Source: Alphaproteobacteria bacterium
GTDB taxonomy: Bacteria > Pseudomonadota > Alphaproteobacteria > Reyranellales > Reyranellaceae
NCBI GenBank assembly: GCA_017308235.1
Contig: JAFKFL010000027.1
Span: 62,001-126,000 of the forward strand
Direction: 5' to 3'
DNA: 64,000 nucleotides
Shown here: positions 41,970 to 52,971 of the stretch, piece after piece
Layout: every line of letters starts with the position of its first letter
How positions within the stretch are numbered: position 1 is the stretch's first letter
Made by a program: the position numbers and the translations under genes
The notes under the pieces: generated by a model
Database searches by the model: none
What the model was told of the DNA's origin: nothing
Seen by the model: only the letters and a program-made list of their open reading frames with translations

Positions 41970-43907
41970 CTAGTTCAGCTTGAAGCCGGCAGTCGGACCG
42001 GACGTTTGCTGGCCCACCGACAAGCGCTGCGGCGGCGTCGGATGGTTGAAGCGCCCATACACGATACGGTCGGCATCGGTCGGTGGCACGCGACCCGTGA
42101 GCGGCGTGCGGATGGGACCACTCACCGGCTCGACGAAATACGGCGTGACGATGATGACGAGTTCCGTCTCGTTGCGCTGGTAGGCATCGGACTTGAAGAG
42201 CGCACCGAGGACCGGAATGTCGCCAAGCCACGGCATCTTCTGGATATCTTGCTCTCCCGTTCTTAGCATCAGCCCGGCGATCGCGAAACTCTGGCCGCTC
42301 GCCAGCTCGACGGTGGTCGAGGCACGGCGTGTCTGAATGGCCGGCACGATGATCGATGCCGTGTTGCTGATCGGCACGCTCACCTGCCCGGTTGTGGTGA
42401 CCTGGCTCACCTCTGGCGCCACCTTCAGATTGATGCGATCGCCGATGATGGTCGGCGTGAAGGCAAGGCTGACGCCGACCTGCTTGTACATGACGGTGAT
42501 CGTGTTGGTCAGGCCACCCTGCGGACTGATGACGGGAATCTCACCGCCCGCCAGGAAGTTCGCAGTCTCGCCCGACATGGCGATCAGGTTGGGTTCGGCA
42601 AGGACCGTGGCCTGGCTCTGCGTGGCAAGGAAGTCGATCAACGACGACAGGCCGCCGTTGGTCTGCAGCTTGATCGCACCCGACCCGGTGCCGCCGGTGC
42701 TCAGGATCGTGTTCACCGCAAAGCCGGCCGAGAGCCAGCCCGTGCCGAACAGCGCAATGTTGTTGATGTTCTGCCAGTTGATGCCGACGCGCTTGAGCGC
42801 GTTGCGGTTCACCTCGGCAACCTTGACCTGAAGCTGAACCTGGGTCGGGGCGTCGATCTTGATATTGTTGATCACCTTCGACGCATTGCCGTTCACTTGC
42901 TGCAGCGCGAGCTGGCGCGCATCCTCGGCGGCCTGTGCGGAACGGACCGTGCCGCTCATGACGATCGCCTCGCCCTGGTTGTCGAAGGTGACGCCATTGT
43001 TGGGGTGAGCCGCATCGAGCGCACCTTTGATCCGGCTGATCGGCGAGGTCACGCTGACGACGGTGTTGAGCAGCACGCGGTCCTGGTCGTCGACGGCATA
43101 GAGAACCGTGTCACCCGGTTTCTTGGCGAACACATAGACCATGCCAGGCGACTTCACCTGCACGTCGGCAATGTCGGGCGCAGCCACGAAAACGGTCGAT
43201 GCCGCACCCGGAAGCTTGATGGCCGTGCCTTTGTTGACCTCGAGCCGCAATGTCGGTTGCTGCGGCGACACCATCTGGCTCTGCCCAAAGGCCCGGCCCG
43301 GCGCGCCGCCCGTGGTCGCCGGCGGAGAGCTGGGCGGTGGCGTAGTCGACGGAGGCTGGATCGGCACGGGTGCCTGCCGGGGCGCCTGGGCGATTTGACC
43401 CGGCGGTTGGTCCGCCGGGCTCTTCGCCTGCGCGGGAATGACCTGGTGGGTGGCAACGCCGCTGCCGACGTCGGGCGTCAGCGATGCCGTCACGACTGGT
43501 GTGCGCGGCGGAATGGCCGCGACGGTCGGCGGCTCGGCGGCGGGCGCCGTTGACGCAGGCGCCGGAGGCGCTGCAGTCGCAGTCTTCGCCGGTACTGGAG
43601 CGGTGGCCGGGGCGGCAGCCGGCGCAGCAGCACCCGTCATCTCGCGGACGACCTGGGCCGCCCGCTCCGCCTCACGCCGGTTGAGGTCGTCGGAGACGTT
43701 ATCCGTCGCCGTATGACGCGATTTCCGGGCGTGCTTGGGTTGAGCCTTGGGCTTGACCGTCTCGCTTTGTGGCGCGGCTTCGTCAGACGCCTGGGCGAGC
43801 ACCAGGTAAGGCTGCATGACAAAGGCAATCGATGCGGCGAATGCGAGCGAAGCGCCGATAGGGCGCCAGCTCCGCACCATCGGAGCAAGAGAGGGGATGG
43901 AGATCAT
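41970..43907 (-). CDS. cpaC: Tad pilus outer-membrane secretin (CpaC/RcpA)
   Basis: 645 aa. An N-terminal signal-like segment (about 15-40) precedes a long Pro/Ala/Thr-rich linker (about 45-210), then secretin N domains (LRLEVNKGTAIKLPGAASTVFVAAPDIADVQVKSPGMVYVFAKKPGDTVLYAVDD; BON-like GVTFDNQGEAIVMSGTVRSAQAAEDARQLALQQVNGNASKVINNI) and the secretin core to about residue 610 (VSLAFTPTIIGDRINLKVAPEVSQV; ASTTVELASGQSFAIAGL; KMPWLGDIPVLGALFKSDAYQRNETELVIIVTPYFVEPV). The ATG at 43907 overlaps the cpaB stop by 4 nt. It forms the outer-membrane channel for the Flp pilus. Confidence 0.95.
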   Translation of the reverse strand: MISIPSLAPMVRSWRPIGASLAFAASIAFVMQPYLVLAQASDEAAPQSETVKPKAQPKHARKSRHTATDNVSDDLNRREAERAAQVVREMTGAAAPAAAPATAPVPAKTATAAPPAPASTAPAAEPPTVAAIPPRTPVVTASLTPDVGSGVATHQVIPAQAKSPADQPPGQIAQAPRQAPVPIQPPSTTPPPSSPPATTGGAPGRAFGQSQMVSPQQPTLRLEVNKGTAIKLPGAASTVFVAAPDIADVQVKSPGMVYVFAKKPGDTVLYAVDDQDRVLLNTVVSVTSPISRIKGALDAAHPNNGVTFDNQGEAIVMSGTVRSAQAAEDARQLALQQVNGNASKVINNIKIDAPTQVQLQVKVAEVNRNALKRVGINWQNINNIALFGTGWLSAGFAVNTILSTGGTGSGAIKLQTNGGLSSLIDFLATQSQATVLAEPNLIAMSGETANFLAGGEIPVISPQGGLTNTITVMYKQVGVSLAFTPTIIGDRINLKVAPEVSQVTTTGQVSVPISNTASIIVPAIQTRRASTTVELASGQSFAIAGLMLRTGEQDIQKMPWLGDIPVLGALFKSDAYQRNETELVIIVTPYFVEPVSGPIRTPLTGRVPPTDADRIVYGRFNHPTPPQRLSVGQQTSGPTAGFKLN

Positions 43908-44893
43908 GGCGACACGCTTGGGGTTCGGGTGAAGGGGATCGCGCGCGTGGTCTTGTTGTTGGCGGGCTTTGCTTCATCCCCGCCTTCGTTATCGGAACTA
44001 CCGGTACTGCTTTCGTCGACGTTTTGCTTGGTCTGGCCACTACCGCGCAGCACGAATACGACACGCGCAGCCGGAGCCGTGGGTGGCGGAGCATCGCTGA
44101 TCAATCGGCTAACTTGCGCGTCCTGCGTGTAGCTGTCGCCTGGCTCGGCCGGCGCGTCTTCCGTCGCCGCCGAATCGCTGTCCGCGTTCTCCTGCAGACT
44201 GCGCAAGGTCAGAGACAAGTCGCCCATTTTCACCGCGAGCGTGATGATCTCGGTCTGCTTGGGCGTAAGCTCGAGTGTCGCCGTCTTGGCAACGTCAGGC
44301 TTGTCGGCTGGCGTCGAGTCGACCTTCTGGTCCATAGCGATCACCCGCGCATTGCGCAGGATGGTCTCGGTCGCCTTGTGCTGGCCTCGTGCGCTGTTGA
44401 GCGTATGCGTGAGCAGGACGTCGACACGGTCGCCGGCATAGATGAAGCCGGAGACTGCCGAGGTCGCCGACACCGGCACGCTGATTGCCCGCATCCCGGG
44501 CTGCAGTACAGCCGACATGAAGCTGCGGGTGCCCGGCAACACCAGTTTGGTCTCTGTTATCGGCTCGCCGGGACCGATGGTGCCGCGCGCGACGGCGCCG
44601 ACAAAATCGGTCAGTTTGCGCTTCTCTTCCAGAATGTAGGCCGGAGCGATGTCGCCTGCTGGCCATGCCTGCCAGCGGAGGTCATCCGGCTTGACGATTC
44701 TGCCCGTGTAGATCGCGGCCTTCGCGACCAGGACCTTGTGACTGGTCAGAGCCGGCTGATCGCGCCGCACGCCGCTTTGCGCCTGCGCCAGGATCGCGGC
44801 GCGTTCGCCCTGAAGCCAGGTACGGGCAAGGAAGGCCGTCATACCGGCGACGACCACCGCCAATAATAGGAAAATAATGCGCTTGCTGTTCAT
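43904..44893 (-). CDS. cpaB: Tad pilus protein CpaB/RcpC (SAF domain)
   Basis: 329 aa. MNSKRIIFLLLAVVVAGMTAFLARTWL is a signal anchor. The SAF domain is at about 50-105 (SHKVLVAKAAIYTGRIVKPDDLRWQAWPA ... VGAVARGTIGPGEPI), and the middle RcpC-type region holds SVPVSATSAVSGFIYAGDRVDVLLTHTL. The C-terminus is Asn/Glu-rich with a PRTPSVSP end. The ATG at 44893 gives the family-like start; the upstream frame to 45082 lies within cpaA. CpaB is needed for secretin assembly or pilin stability. Confidence 0.92.
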   Translation of the reverse strand: MNSKRIIFLLLAVVVAGMTAFLARTWLQGERAAILAQAQSGVRRDQPALTSHKVLVAKAAIYTGRIVKPDDLRWQAWPAGDIAPAYILEEKRKLTDFVGAVARGTIGPGEPITETKLVLPGTRSFMSAVLQPGMRAISVPVSATSAVSGFIYAGDRVDVLLTHTLNSARGQHKATETILRNARVIAMDQKVDSTPADKPDVAKTATLELTPKQTEIITLAVKMGDLSLTLRSLQENADSDSAATEDAPAEPGDSYTQDAQVSRLISDAPPPTAPAARVVFVLRGSGQTKQNVDESSTGSSDNEGGDEAKPANNKTTRAIPFTRTPSVSP

Positions 44894-44909
44894 GTCCCTG
44901 TCCTTGGGA

Positions 44910-45407
44910 TCAAGCGATCGCGAGCGAAGCGACGACCCACAATCCGCCGGCCGCGATGGCAGGGCCGTACGGCAGGCCACTTCGCAAGGTGGCCGCTCCC
45001 TCGACCTGCCGCGCTGGACCGACGGGGACTCCCGCCAGGAGGGCAAGGCCCAGGAGGCCGCCGACAAAAGCCGTGACCGCAAGGAAGTCGAACTGGTGGG
45101 TCGGACCGGCGAACAGGCTGGCGGCGGCCAGCAACTTCACGTCCCCACCGCCGATGGCGCCAAGGGCGAAAGCAAATGCGCTGACGGAGAAAACGACGAC
45201 GGCAGAGACGGCCGACCACCCGATTTGACCCAATGTGACGCGTCCCAACCCCAAGCCAGCCGCCGACCACAGGACAAAACTCATCGCAATCGCGATCGAA
45301 AGGCCATTGGCGATGCGCATGGTGCGCAGGTCTTGCCAGCCAGCAGCGATCAGGAGGATCGCAAAGGCTGCCAGGCAGCAAACTTGGAGAAGCGCCAGCA
45401 GCGACAT
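44910..45407 (-). CDS. cpaA: Prepilin peptidase (A24 family, CpaA/TadV)
   Basis: 165 aa with about six membrane segments. Both catalytic aspartates are visible: the first in AAGWQDLRTMRIAN and the second in the GxGD motif GGGDVKLLAAASLF. It cleaves Flp pilin and the TadE-like pseudopilins behind the Gly of G-x4-E. The short form without the methylase domain is standard for TadV. ATG at 45407 with GGGGGTGGG upstream. It starts the co-directional cpa operon 300 nt downstream of flp. Confidence 0.92.
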   Translation of the reverse strand: MSLLALLQVCCLAAFAILLIAAGWQDLRTMRIANGLSIAIAMSFVLWSAAGLGLGRVTLGQIGWSAVSAVVVFSVSAFAFALGAIGGGDVKLLAAASLFAGPTHQFDFLAVTAFVGGLLGLALLAGVPVGPARQVEGAATLRSGLPYGPAIAAGGLWVVASLAIA

Positions 45408-45707
45408 CCCACCCCCGATCTAGACTTGCCGTAGGCCGCGCTGTTGCCTCGTTCCCCGATTATCGATATCGCCCTTTTTGAGACGCTTAAGAAATTTTCC
45501 TAAGCCACTAGCTCAACAAGAGAGAAATTTGCTCGGAATCTGAAACAACAGATAAGTTCGTTACAAAGATATCTTTCAAGTGACCTTAAGGCAAGGTTGT
45601 AGCCCCTTCATTTTAAACGCTAAATTCAATTGATACATTTCTCGCGATGACCCAACAAAAAGGGCGTCCCACGACTGGGACGCCCTGCCTCTAGTAGGCC
45701 TTGCTCT
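45408..45707. other. Flp-cpaA intergenic region (no gene)
   Basis: 300 nt without a supportable gene. It holds the pilin terminator at 45661-45686, an AT-rich block, and a 21-nt near-palindrome at 45485-45505 (GCTTAAGAAA and TTTTCCTAAGC as arms, one mismatch), likely a regulatory site or hairpin ahead of cpaA. Promoter boxes for the cpaA-operon cannot be assigned with confidence. Confidence 0.55.
45661..45686 (-). terminator. Rho-independent terminator of flp
   Basis: Perfect 10-bp stem AGGGCGTCCC/GGGACGCCCT with a 6-nt loop, followed on the minus strand by TTTTTGTTGG. It stands 21 nt after the pilin stop, so most pilin transcripts end here and the downstream cpaA-tadD genes receive less expression or use another promoter. 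Confidence 0.85.
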
Positions 45708-45872
45708 CTAGCTCATGGCTCCGCCGGCGTTACTTAGGACGTTGCTGACCTTGCCACTGACGGTTCGCATGGAAGCGATAGCGGCAACCGCGATCAGAGA
45801 GGCAATCAGGGTATATTCGATCGCCGTGGCCCCATCGGCACTCTTCATCAGCCGACGAAAAAGGGAAAGCAT
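45708..45872 (-). CDS. flp: Flp/Fap-type pilin
   Basis: 54 aa. A short basic leader ends in SADGATAIEYTLIASLIAVAAIASMRTVSGKV: cleavage after the Gly of G-A-T-A-I-E-Y and a hydrophobic pilin helix follow. This is the major subunit of the Tad pilus. The ATG at 45872 has GGAGA 8 nt upstream; the longer frames to 45944 lie in AT-rich DNA and are not needed. Length (50-60 aa) fits Flp pilins. Its own terminator follows at 45661-45686. Confidence 0.92.
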   Translation of the reverse strand: MLSLFRRLMKSADGATAIEYTLIASLIAVAAIASMRTVSGKVSNVLSNAGGAMS

Positions 45873-45911
45873 GAGGGGTATCTCCATTTTTATCTGATTA
45901 TTCTTAGACTT

Positions 45912-45945
45912 ATTGACCTTACTTAAGACATATTTGTTGGTCAAT
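45912..45945. promoter_or_regulatory. Inverted repeat upstream of flp
   Basis: ATTGACC (45912-45918) and its complement GGTCAAT (45939-45945) are separated by 20 nt in an AT-rich block 40-73 nt upstream of the pilin start. Within it, TTGACC could be a -35 element. Candidate promoter/operator for flp; no family assigned. Confidence 0.35.
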
Positions 45946-45989
45946 TAAAACATGAAGAATCTAATATAATATATTGAAATTAAACATAT

Positions 45990-46817
45990 TTATTCATCAA
46001 AAAGAGAGCGTCCCTCGACGCTACGCAAAGTGACAACACCCGCTGTCGATGGCTTACGATCCCGCGCTGCCTGTCGGCGATAGGCCATCCAACTGAAGGG
46101 AATGAGGCCGAGATAGACCAAGCCTACCAGTGACAATCCAATCCAGGGCGAACTCGCGATGACGCCCATGACCAGTGCGGCGCCGAGCAGCGACGGTAGG
46201 ACCAGGTGCCGCGGGATCCGGCCCTTCTTGAAAGAGAAAGTCGGCAATCGGCTCACCATGAGACCACCGACCGCAATGAGGATGGCGCCGACGGCGAGAG
46301 GATGACGCGGCCACGCCGCTTCCGCCTCGAAACTCACCATCAGCGGGATCAGCGCCAGCAAGGCCCCGGCAGGCGCCGGCACTCCAGTGAAATATGACCC
46401 CGTCCAGGCTGGTGGCGGCCGATCCGCCAGCAAGGCCGTGTTGAACCGCGCCAGGCGCAACGCCGAGCAGATCGGAAACATCAAAGTCACCACCCAGCCC
46501 AAGGCACCGCCGTCCTTCAGGGAAGCCATATAGAGCACCAGTGCCGGCGTGACCCCGAAGCACAGGAAGTCCGACAGTGAGTCCAATTCCGCGCCGAACT
46601 GGCTGGTGACGCCAAGCCGGCGCGCCACTCGGCCATCGAGCGCATCGAAAATCGCCGCCACAATGATTGCGATGACGGCGAGGCGAAATTCGCCCCGCAA
46701 GGCAAACCTGATCGCCGTTAGGCCGGAACACAACGCCGCTAGCGTCAGCACATTGGGGATCAGCCGATTGACGGAAAAGCCCCGCAAACCGCGGCGGTCG
46801 CGATAATCGCTGTCCAT
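45990..46817 (-). CDS. pssA: CDP-diacylglycerol--serine O-phosphatidyltransferase
   Basis: 275 aa integral membrane enzyme with about eight hydrophobic segments. The CDP-alcohol phosphatidyltransferase motif D-G-x2-A-R-x8-G-x3-D-x3-D is intact in DALDGRVARRLGVTSQFGAELDSLSDFLCFG. It makes phosphatidylserine, which the adjacent psd product decarboxylates. ATG at 46817, 18 nt beyond the psd stop on the minus strand, so psd-pssA form one operon. Confidence 0.95.
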   Translation of the reverse strand: MDSDYRDRRGLRGFSVNRLIPNVLTLAALCSGLTAIRFALRGEFRLAVIAIIVAAIFDALDGRVARRLGVTSQFGAELDSLSDFLCFGVTPALVLYMASLKDGGALGWVVTLMFPICSALRLARFNTALLADRPPPAWTGSYFTGVPAPAGALLALIPLMVSFEAEAAWPRHPLAVGAILIAVGGLMVSRLPTFSFKKGRIPRHLVLPSLLGAALVMGVIASSPWIGLSLVGLVYLGLIPFSWMAYRRQAARDRKPSTAGVVTLRSVEGRSLFDE

Positions 46818-46835
46818 GGCGATCTCCGTTAGCTC

Positions 46836-47528
46836 CTAGAATTCGATCGCGGGCCGCGGCGTGCCGACCACCGGGTCCAATTCAGCCATCACCGTTTCGC
46901 CGCCGATCATGCGTTGGCCCACAGTCACCAACAGGCGCGCACCGGGCGGGAGGTAAAGATCGGTACGGCTGCCGAAGCGGATATGGCCGAAGCGCTCGCC
47001 TGCCGCCACGACCTGACCGGGCCTGATATAACAGACGATGCGCCGAGCCACCCATCCCGCGATCTGGACACAGCCAATCAGCCGTCCATCGGCACGACGC
47101 AAGGCAATCGCCATGCGCTCATTGTCCTCGCTCGCCTTCTCGGCGGCGGCGTTCAGGAACTTTCCCGGTCGATAAGCCGTCACTTCGACCGTACCGGCAC
47201 ACGGCGCGCGATTGATATGGACGTCGAACACACTGAGGAAAATCGAGACCCGGGTCAGTGGTTGCTCGCCCAGGCCAAGCTCGACTGGCGGCACGGCCTC
47301 GGCGATCATCTGCACCAGGCCATCGGCGGGTGCGATCAGCAAGCCATCTTCCTGAGGCACGCCTCTCGGCGGGTCGCGAAAGAAATAAATCGACCACAGC
47401 GTCAAAACCATCATCGGCCAGAAAAGCCAGGCAAGGCCAGTCAGCGCGGCAAGAAACGTTACTGCGGCGAAGATGGCGATGAACCGCCAGCCGTCCTTGA
47501 GGATCGGAATCAGGAAGTTGGCCAACAT
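46836..47528 (-). CDS. psd: Phosphatidylserine decarboxylase proenzyme
   Basis: 230 aa. Short archaeal/alphaproteobacterial type. Two N-terminal hydrophobic segments are followed by FFRDPPRGVPQEDGLLIAPADGLV, and the self-cleavage site is RFGSRTDLYLPPG, with Gly186-Ser187, the Ser becoming the pyruvoyl group. It converts phosphatidylserine to phosphatidylethanolamine. ATG at 47528. It lies upstream of pssA (psd-pssA order), a typical alphaproteobacterial arrangement. Confidence 0.95.
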   Translation of the reverse strand: MLANFLIPILKDGWRFIAIFAAVTFLAALTGLAWLFWPMMVLTLWSIYFFRDPPRGVPQEDGLLIAPADGLVQMIAEAVPPVELGLGEQPLTRVSIFLSVFDVHINRAPCAGTVEVTAYRPGKFLNAAAEKASEDNERMAIALRRADGRLIGCVQIAGWVARRIVCYIRPGQVVAAGERFGHIRFGSRTDLYLPPGARLLVTVGQRMIGGETVMAELDPVVGTPRPAIEF

Positions 47529-47553
47529 GGATGTTTTTCCGGGCCCGGCGACC

Positions 47554-48573
47554 TCAGTCGGCCTTGGGCAGGCTGAAAACCTGGCCGGGGTATATCAGAT
47601 TCGGATCGCGAATCTGGTCCTTGTTGGCATTGAAGATGAGGGTGTATCGCAGGCCCTCGCCATAGTGAGCCCGCGCGATATTCCACAGATTGTCGCCGTG
47701 CACGACGTAGAGCTGCCGAGTGTCGCCCGTCACCGAAACCGCCTCCTGACGATCGAACGGCAGCTCGAGCCGTGCGGTTGGCTTGCCGTCTGTGCCGAGC
47801 TTGTCGAGCCGCAGCGTATGCTTGCCTGGCGCGATCGGCGCATTCGGCGCCAACCGCCAGGTGCCATCCTTGCCCGCCGCACCCTCGCCGATCAACTTGT
47901 CGTCAATATAGGCACGCACATGGCCGCCGGGTGCTGCCTTTCCTGTCACGGTCATTTGGCCGTGCTGATCGTAATCGAGTGTCGAGAGTTGCAGGTCGCC
48001 CGATTTCGGCGTCCCCGCCGTGGTCGGCGGCTGCACCAATGTCGGGACGGACCCAGGCGGCGCGATCATGACCAACGTCTGCTCGTTCGAGCCGGGTGCG
48101 GGCTTTGGCACGACGGCGACGACCGCCTGCTCCGACGTGACCGGCGCGCGACCTTCAATATGCTGCACCACGCGCAGTTCGTGCTGGCCGGGCCCAAGCG
48201 GCGGCTCCTGCACCAACAGCACCCATTCGCCACGGTTGTCGGCCTCGCCGTGCGCGATCTCTTTGCCACCGTCGAGCAGGACAATCTTGGCTCCGGGCGC
48301 GGCGCGGCCGGCGATCACCGCCCGGCCATCGGGATCGATGCGCGCGACGTCAAAGCTCGGGGCCATGATGGCGGCCGTCGGGTTGGGCGTCTCCGCCGGC
48401 TTTGTCTCAGGCGGAGACGTGACAGTCGGTGCAGCCGGCGATGGCGCAGGCTGTACCGTCTTGGCCTGGTTCATGGCCTCGCGGTCGCTCATCTTCCGCT
48501 GCCAAGCGACCCCAAGGGCGATGGCGATGACCGCCGCGCCAATCGCGACCAGCGCGAAAACAGTGCGTGACAT
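47554..48573 (-). CDS. LysM-domain periplasmic/envelope protein
   Basis: 339 aa. N-terminal signal anchor (about 5-23), a Pro/Thr-rich linker (about 35-75), then two or three Ig/bacterial-Ig-like beta repeats (about 75-280; for example ARIDPDGRAVIAGRAAPGAKIVLLDGGKEI and DYDQHGQMTVTGKAAPGGHVRAYIDDKLIG). The C-terminus is a LysM domain (YVVHGDNLWNIARAHYGEGLRYTLIFNANKDQIRDPNLIYPGQVFSLP). It should bind peptidoglycan; no catalytic domain is seen. It precedes psd on the same strand by 25 nt. Confidence 0.9.
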   Translation of the reverse strand: MSRTVFALVAIGAAVIAIALGVAWQRKMSDREAMNQAKTVQPAPSPAAPTVTSPPETKPAETPNPTAAIMAPSFDVARIDPDGRAVIAGRAAPGAKIVLLDGGKEIAHGEADNRGEWVLLVQEPPLGPGQHELRVVQHIEGRAPVTSEQAVVAVVPKPAPGSNEQTLVMIAPPGSVPTLVQPPTTAGTPKSGDLQLSTLDYDQHGQMTVTGKAAPGGHVRAYIDDKLIGEGAAGKDGTWRLAPNAPIAPGKHTLRLDKLGTDGKPTARLELPFDRQEAVSVTGDTRQLYVVHGDNLWNIARAHYGEGLRYTLIFNANKDQIRDPNLIYPGQVFSLPKAD

Positions 48574-48693
48574 TTGACTCCCAGCGGTGCGACGACCGAC
48601 CGCTATTGGCGCCGTCCCTTTCTTGAGCGAAATGATACCATGTCGCTCGGGTCCGGAAAGGCGTCGGATCCCCTATAAGTTCAACAACCCACC

Positions 48694-49287
48694 GTGTCCG
48701 AGCCCTTTCCCTCCTCCATCTGCGTCTTTTGCGGCGCCCGCTTCGGCAACAATCCCAGGGCCCGTGACCTGGCCGCCAAATTTGGCGAAATGCTGGCTAA
48801 GCGACGCATAACGTTGATCTATGGCGGCGGCGGCGTTGGCCTCATGGGTGTGCTGGCGAACGCTGCCCTCTCGGCTGGTGCCCGGGTCGTGGGCGTCATT
48901 CCTCAATTCCTGCTCCAACGCGAGGCGGGCCATCCGAAGCTCAGCCAGACCCTGGTCGTGGACACCATGCACGAGCGCAAGCGGCAGATGTTCGAGCGCG
49001 CCGACGCCTTCGTCGTCCTACCGGGCGGAATTGGCACGCTTGAGGAGTTTTTCGAGGTCCTGTCGTGGCGGACGCTGGGGTTGCATGCCAAGCCGATCGT
49101 GATCCTGGATATCGAGGGCTACTGGGCGCCGCTGGCGGCCTTGCTGCATGGCGTGGTCGACGGTGGCTTCGCTGCCCCGACCCATCTCGATCATGTCGCA
49201 TTCGTGAAGAGCCTCGATGACGTCCTGCCGACCCTGGCGTCGATGCCGCGCGTAAATGGCGCACAAAAGGAGCTGGACCGCCTTTAA
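48694..49287 (+). CDS. LOG-family protein (nucleotide-phosphoribohydrolase type)
   Basis: 197 aa. The family core is PGGIGTLEEFFEVLSWRTLG, the active-site P-G-G-x-G-T-x-x-E motif, and the start ICVFCGARFGNNP. LOG proteins hydrolyse cytokinin riboside monophosphates or other nucleoside monophosphates to free the base. Start is GTG at 48694, giving MSEPFPSSICVFCGAR. It is divergent from the LysM gene with 120 nt between starts. Substrate in a bacterium is unknown. Confidence 0.92.
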   Translation: MSEPFPSSICVFCGARFGNNPRARDLAAKFGEMLAKRRITLIYGGGGVGLMGVLANAALSAGARVVGVIPQFLLQREAGHPKLSQTLVVDTMHERKRQMFERADAFVVLPGGIGTLEEFFEVLSWRTLGLHAKPIVILDIEGYWAPLAALLHGVVDGGFAAPTHLDHVAFVKSLDDVLPTLASMPRVNGAQKELDRL

Positions 49288-49440
49288 GCCGTGCCGGCCC
49301 TGCTGTGCGATCATGCGGCCGCGCGCCCTGGTAACGTCGTGCCGAAGATTGCCTTTGCCTCACGGCGATGCAACAAGACGGGCCATAATCAGCAACAGAT
49401 CAACTCGGCCGAAGCGAAAGCGGCGCACGGAGGTGCAAGT

Positions 49441-51663
<2,223 letters not shown>

Positions 51664-51746
51664 CGCGGCGTCGGATGGCACCGCCCCGGGGCGGCTTGCT
51701 GAAACCCTGCGTGCATCGAGAATCTTGAGACTCGAAAGAAAGCAAG

Positions 51747-52964
51747 ATGGCGAAGATCAAGGTGAAAAATCCGGTCGTCGAGATGGACGGCGACGAGATG
51801 ACCCGCATCATCTGGAAGTTCATCAAGGACAAGCTGATCCTGCCCTACCTCGACATCGACCTGAAGTACTACGACCTCGGCGTCGAATATCGCGACAAGA
51901 CTAACGACCAGGTCACTGTCGATGCGGCCAAGGCAACCCAGCAGTACGGTGTTGCCGTCAAGTGCGCGACCATCACGCCCGACGAGGCGCGGGTGAAGGA
52001 GTTTAATCTCAAGGAGATGTGGCGTTCGCCCAACGGCACGATCCGCAACATCATCGGCGGCACCATCTTCCGCGAGCCGATCGTGTGCAAGAACGTGCCG
52101 CGGCTGGTGCCGGGCTGGACCAAGCCGATCGTGATCGGCCGTCACGCCTTCGGCGATCAGTATCGCGCCACCGATTTCGTGGTGCCGGGCAAGGGCAAGC
52201 TTACGATCACCTTCGAGGGCGCCGATGGCAAGAAGATCGAGCACAACGTCTACGACTTCCCCGGCGGTGGCGTGGCGCTCGCCATGTACAACAACGACGA
52301 GTCGATCATCGGCTTCGCGCGCAGCTCGTTCAACTACGGCCTGATGCGCGGCTGGCCGGTCTACCTCTCGACCAAGAACACCATCCTCAAGCGCTACGAC
52401 GGCCGCTTCAAGGACCTGTTCCAGGAGGTGTTCGACAAGGAATTCGCCGACAAGTTCAAGGCCAAGGGCATCACCTACGAACACCGCCTGATCGACGACA
52501 TGGTCGCCTCGGCGCTGAAGTGGGAAGGCGCGTTCATCTGGGCCTGCAAGAACTACGACGGCGACGTGCAGTCCGACACGGTGGCCCAGGGCTTCGGCTC
52601 GCTCGGCCTCATGACCTCGGTGCTGATGACGCCCGATGGCAAGACGGTCGAGGCCGAAGCGGCGCACGGCACGGTGACGCGCCACTACCGCGAGCACCAG
52701 AAGGGCAAGCCGACCTCGACCAACCCGATCGCCTCGATCTTTGCCTGGACGCAGGGTCTCAAGTATCGCGGCAATTTTGACGGCACGCCGGACGTGGTGA
52801 AGTTCGCCGACACGCTCGAGAAGGTCTGCGTCGAGACCGTGGAAAGCGGCAAGATGACCAAGGATCTCGCGATCCTGATCGATCCCACGCATCCCTTCCT
52901 CAATACCCAGGACTTCCTGGATACGCTCGACGCCAACCTCAAGGCCAAGATGGCCAAATGGTAG
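51747..52964 (+). CDS. icd: NADP-dependent isocitrate dehydrogenase, dimeric type
   Basis: 405 aa, the eukaryote-like homodimeric NADP-IDH. Markers: MDGDEMTRIIWKFIKDKLILP, the phosphate-loop SPNGTIRNIIGGTIFREPI, NDESIIGFARSSFNYGLMR, the catalytic YDGRFKDLFQEVFD and the end EAEAAHGTVTRHYREHQKGKPTSTNPIASIFAWTQGL. It shares no close sequence with the 740 aa enzyme encoded 83 nt upstream. ATG at 51747. Together the two genes give this cell two distinct routes from isocitrate to 2-oxoglutarate and NADPH. Confidence 0.95.
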   Translation: MAKIKVKNPVVEMDGDEMTRIIWKFIKDKLILPYLDIDLKYYDLGVEYRDKTNDQVTVDAAKATQQYGVAVKCATITPDEARVKEFNLKEMWRSPNGTIRNIIGGTIFREPIVCKNVPRLVPGWTKPIVIGRHAFGDQYRATDFVVPGKGKLTITFEGADGKKIEHNVYDFPGGGVALAMYNNDESIIGFARSSFNYGLMRGWPVYLSTKNTILKRYDGRFKDLFQEVFDKEFADKFKAKGITYEHRLIDDMVASALKWEGAFIWACKNYDGDVQSDTVAQGFGSLGLMTSVLMTPDGKTVEAEAAHGTVTRHYREHQKGKPTSTNPIASIFAWTQGLKYRGNFDGTPDVVKFADTLEKVCVETVESGKMTKDLAILIDPTHPFLNTQDFLDTLDANLKAKMAKW

Positions 52965-52971
52965 TGGACGC

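Noticed and set aside
51681..51694. 14-bp GC palindrome between the two isocitrate dehydrogenase genes as a terminator
   Set aside because: It has no loop and no T run, and the two genes are close enough to be co-transcribed; left without a call.
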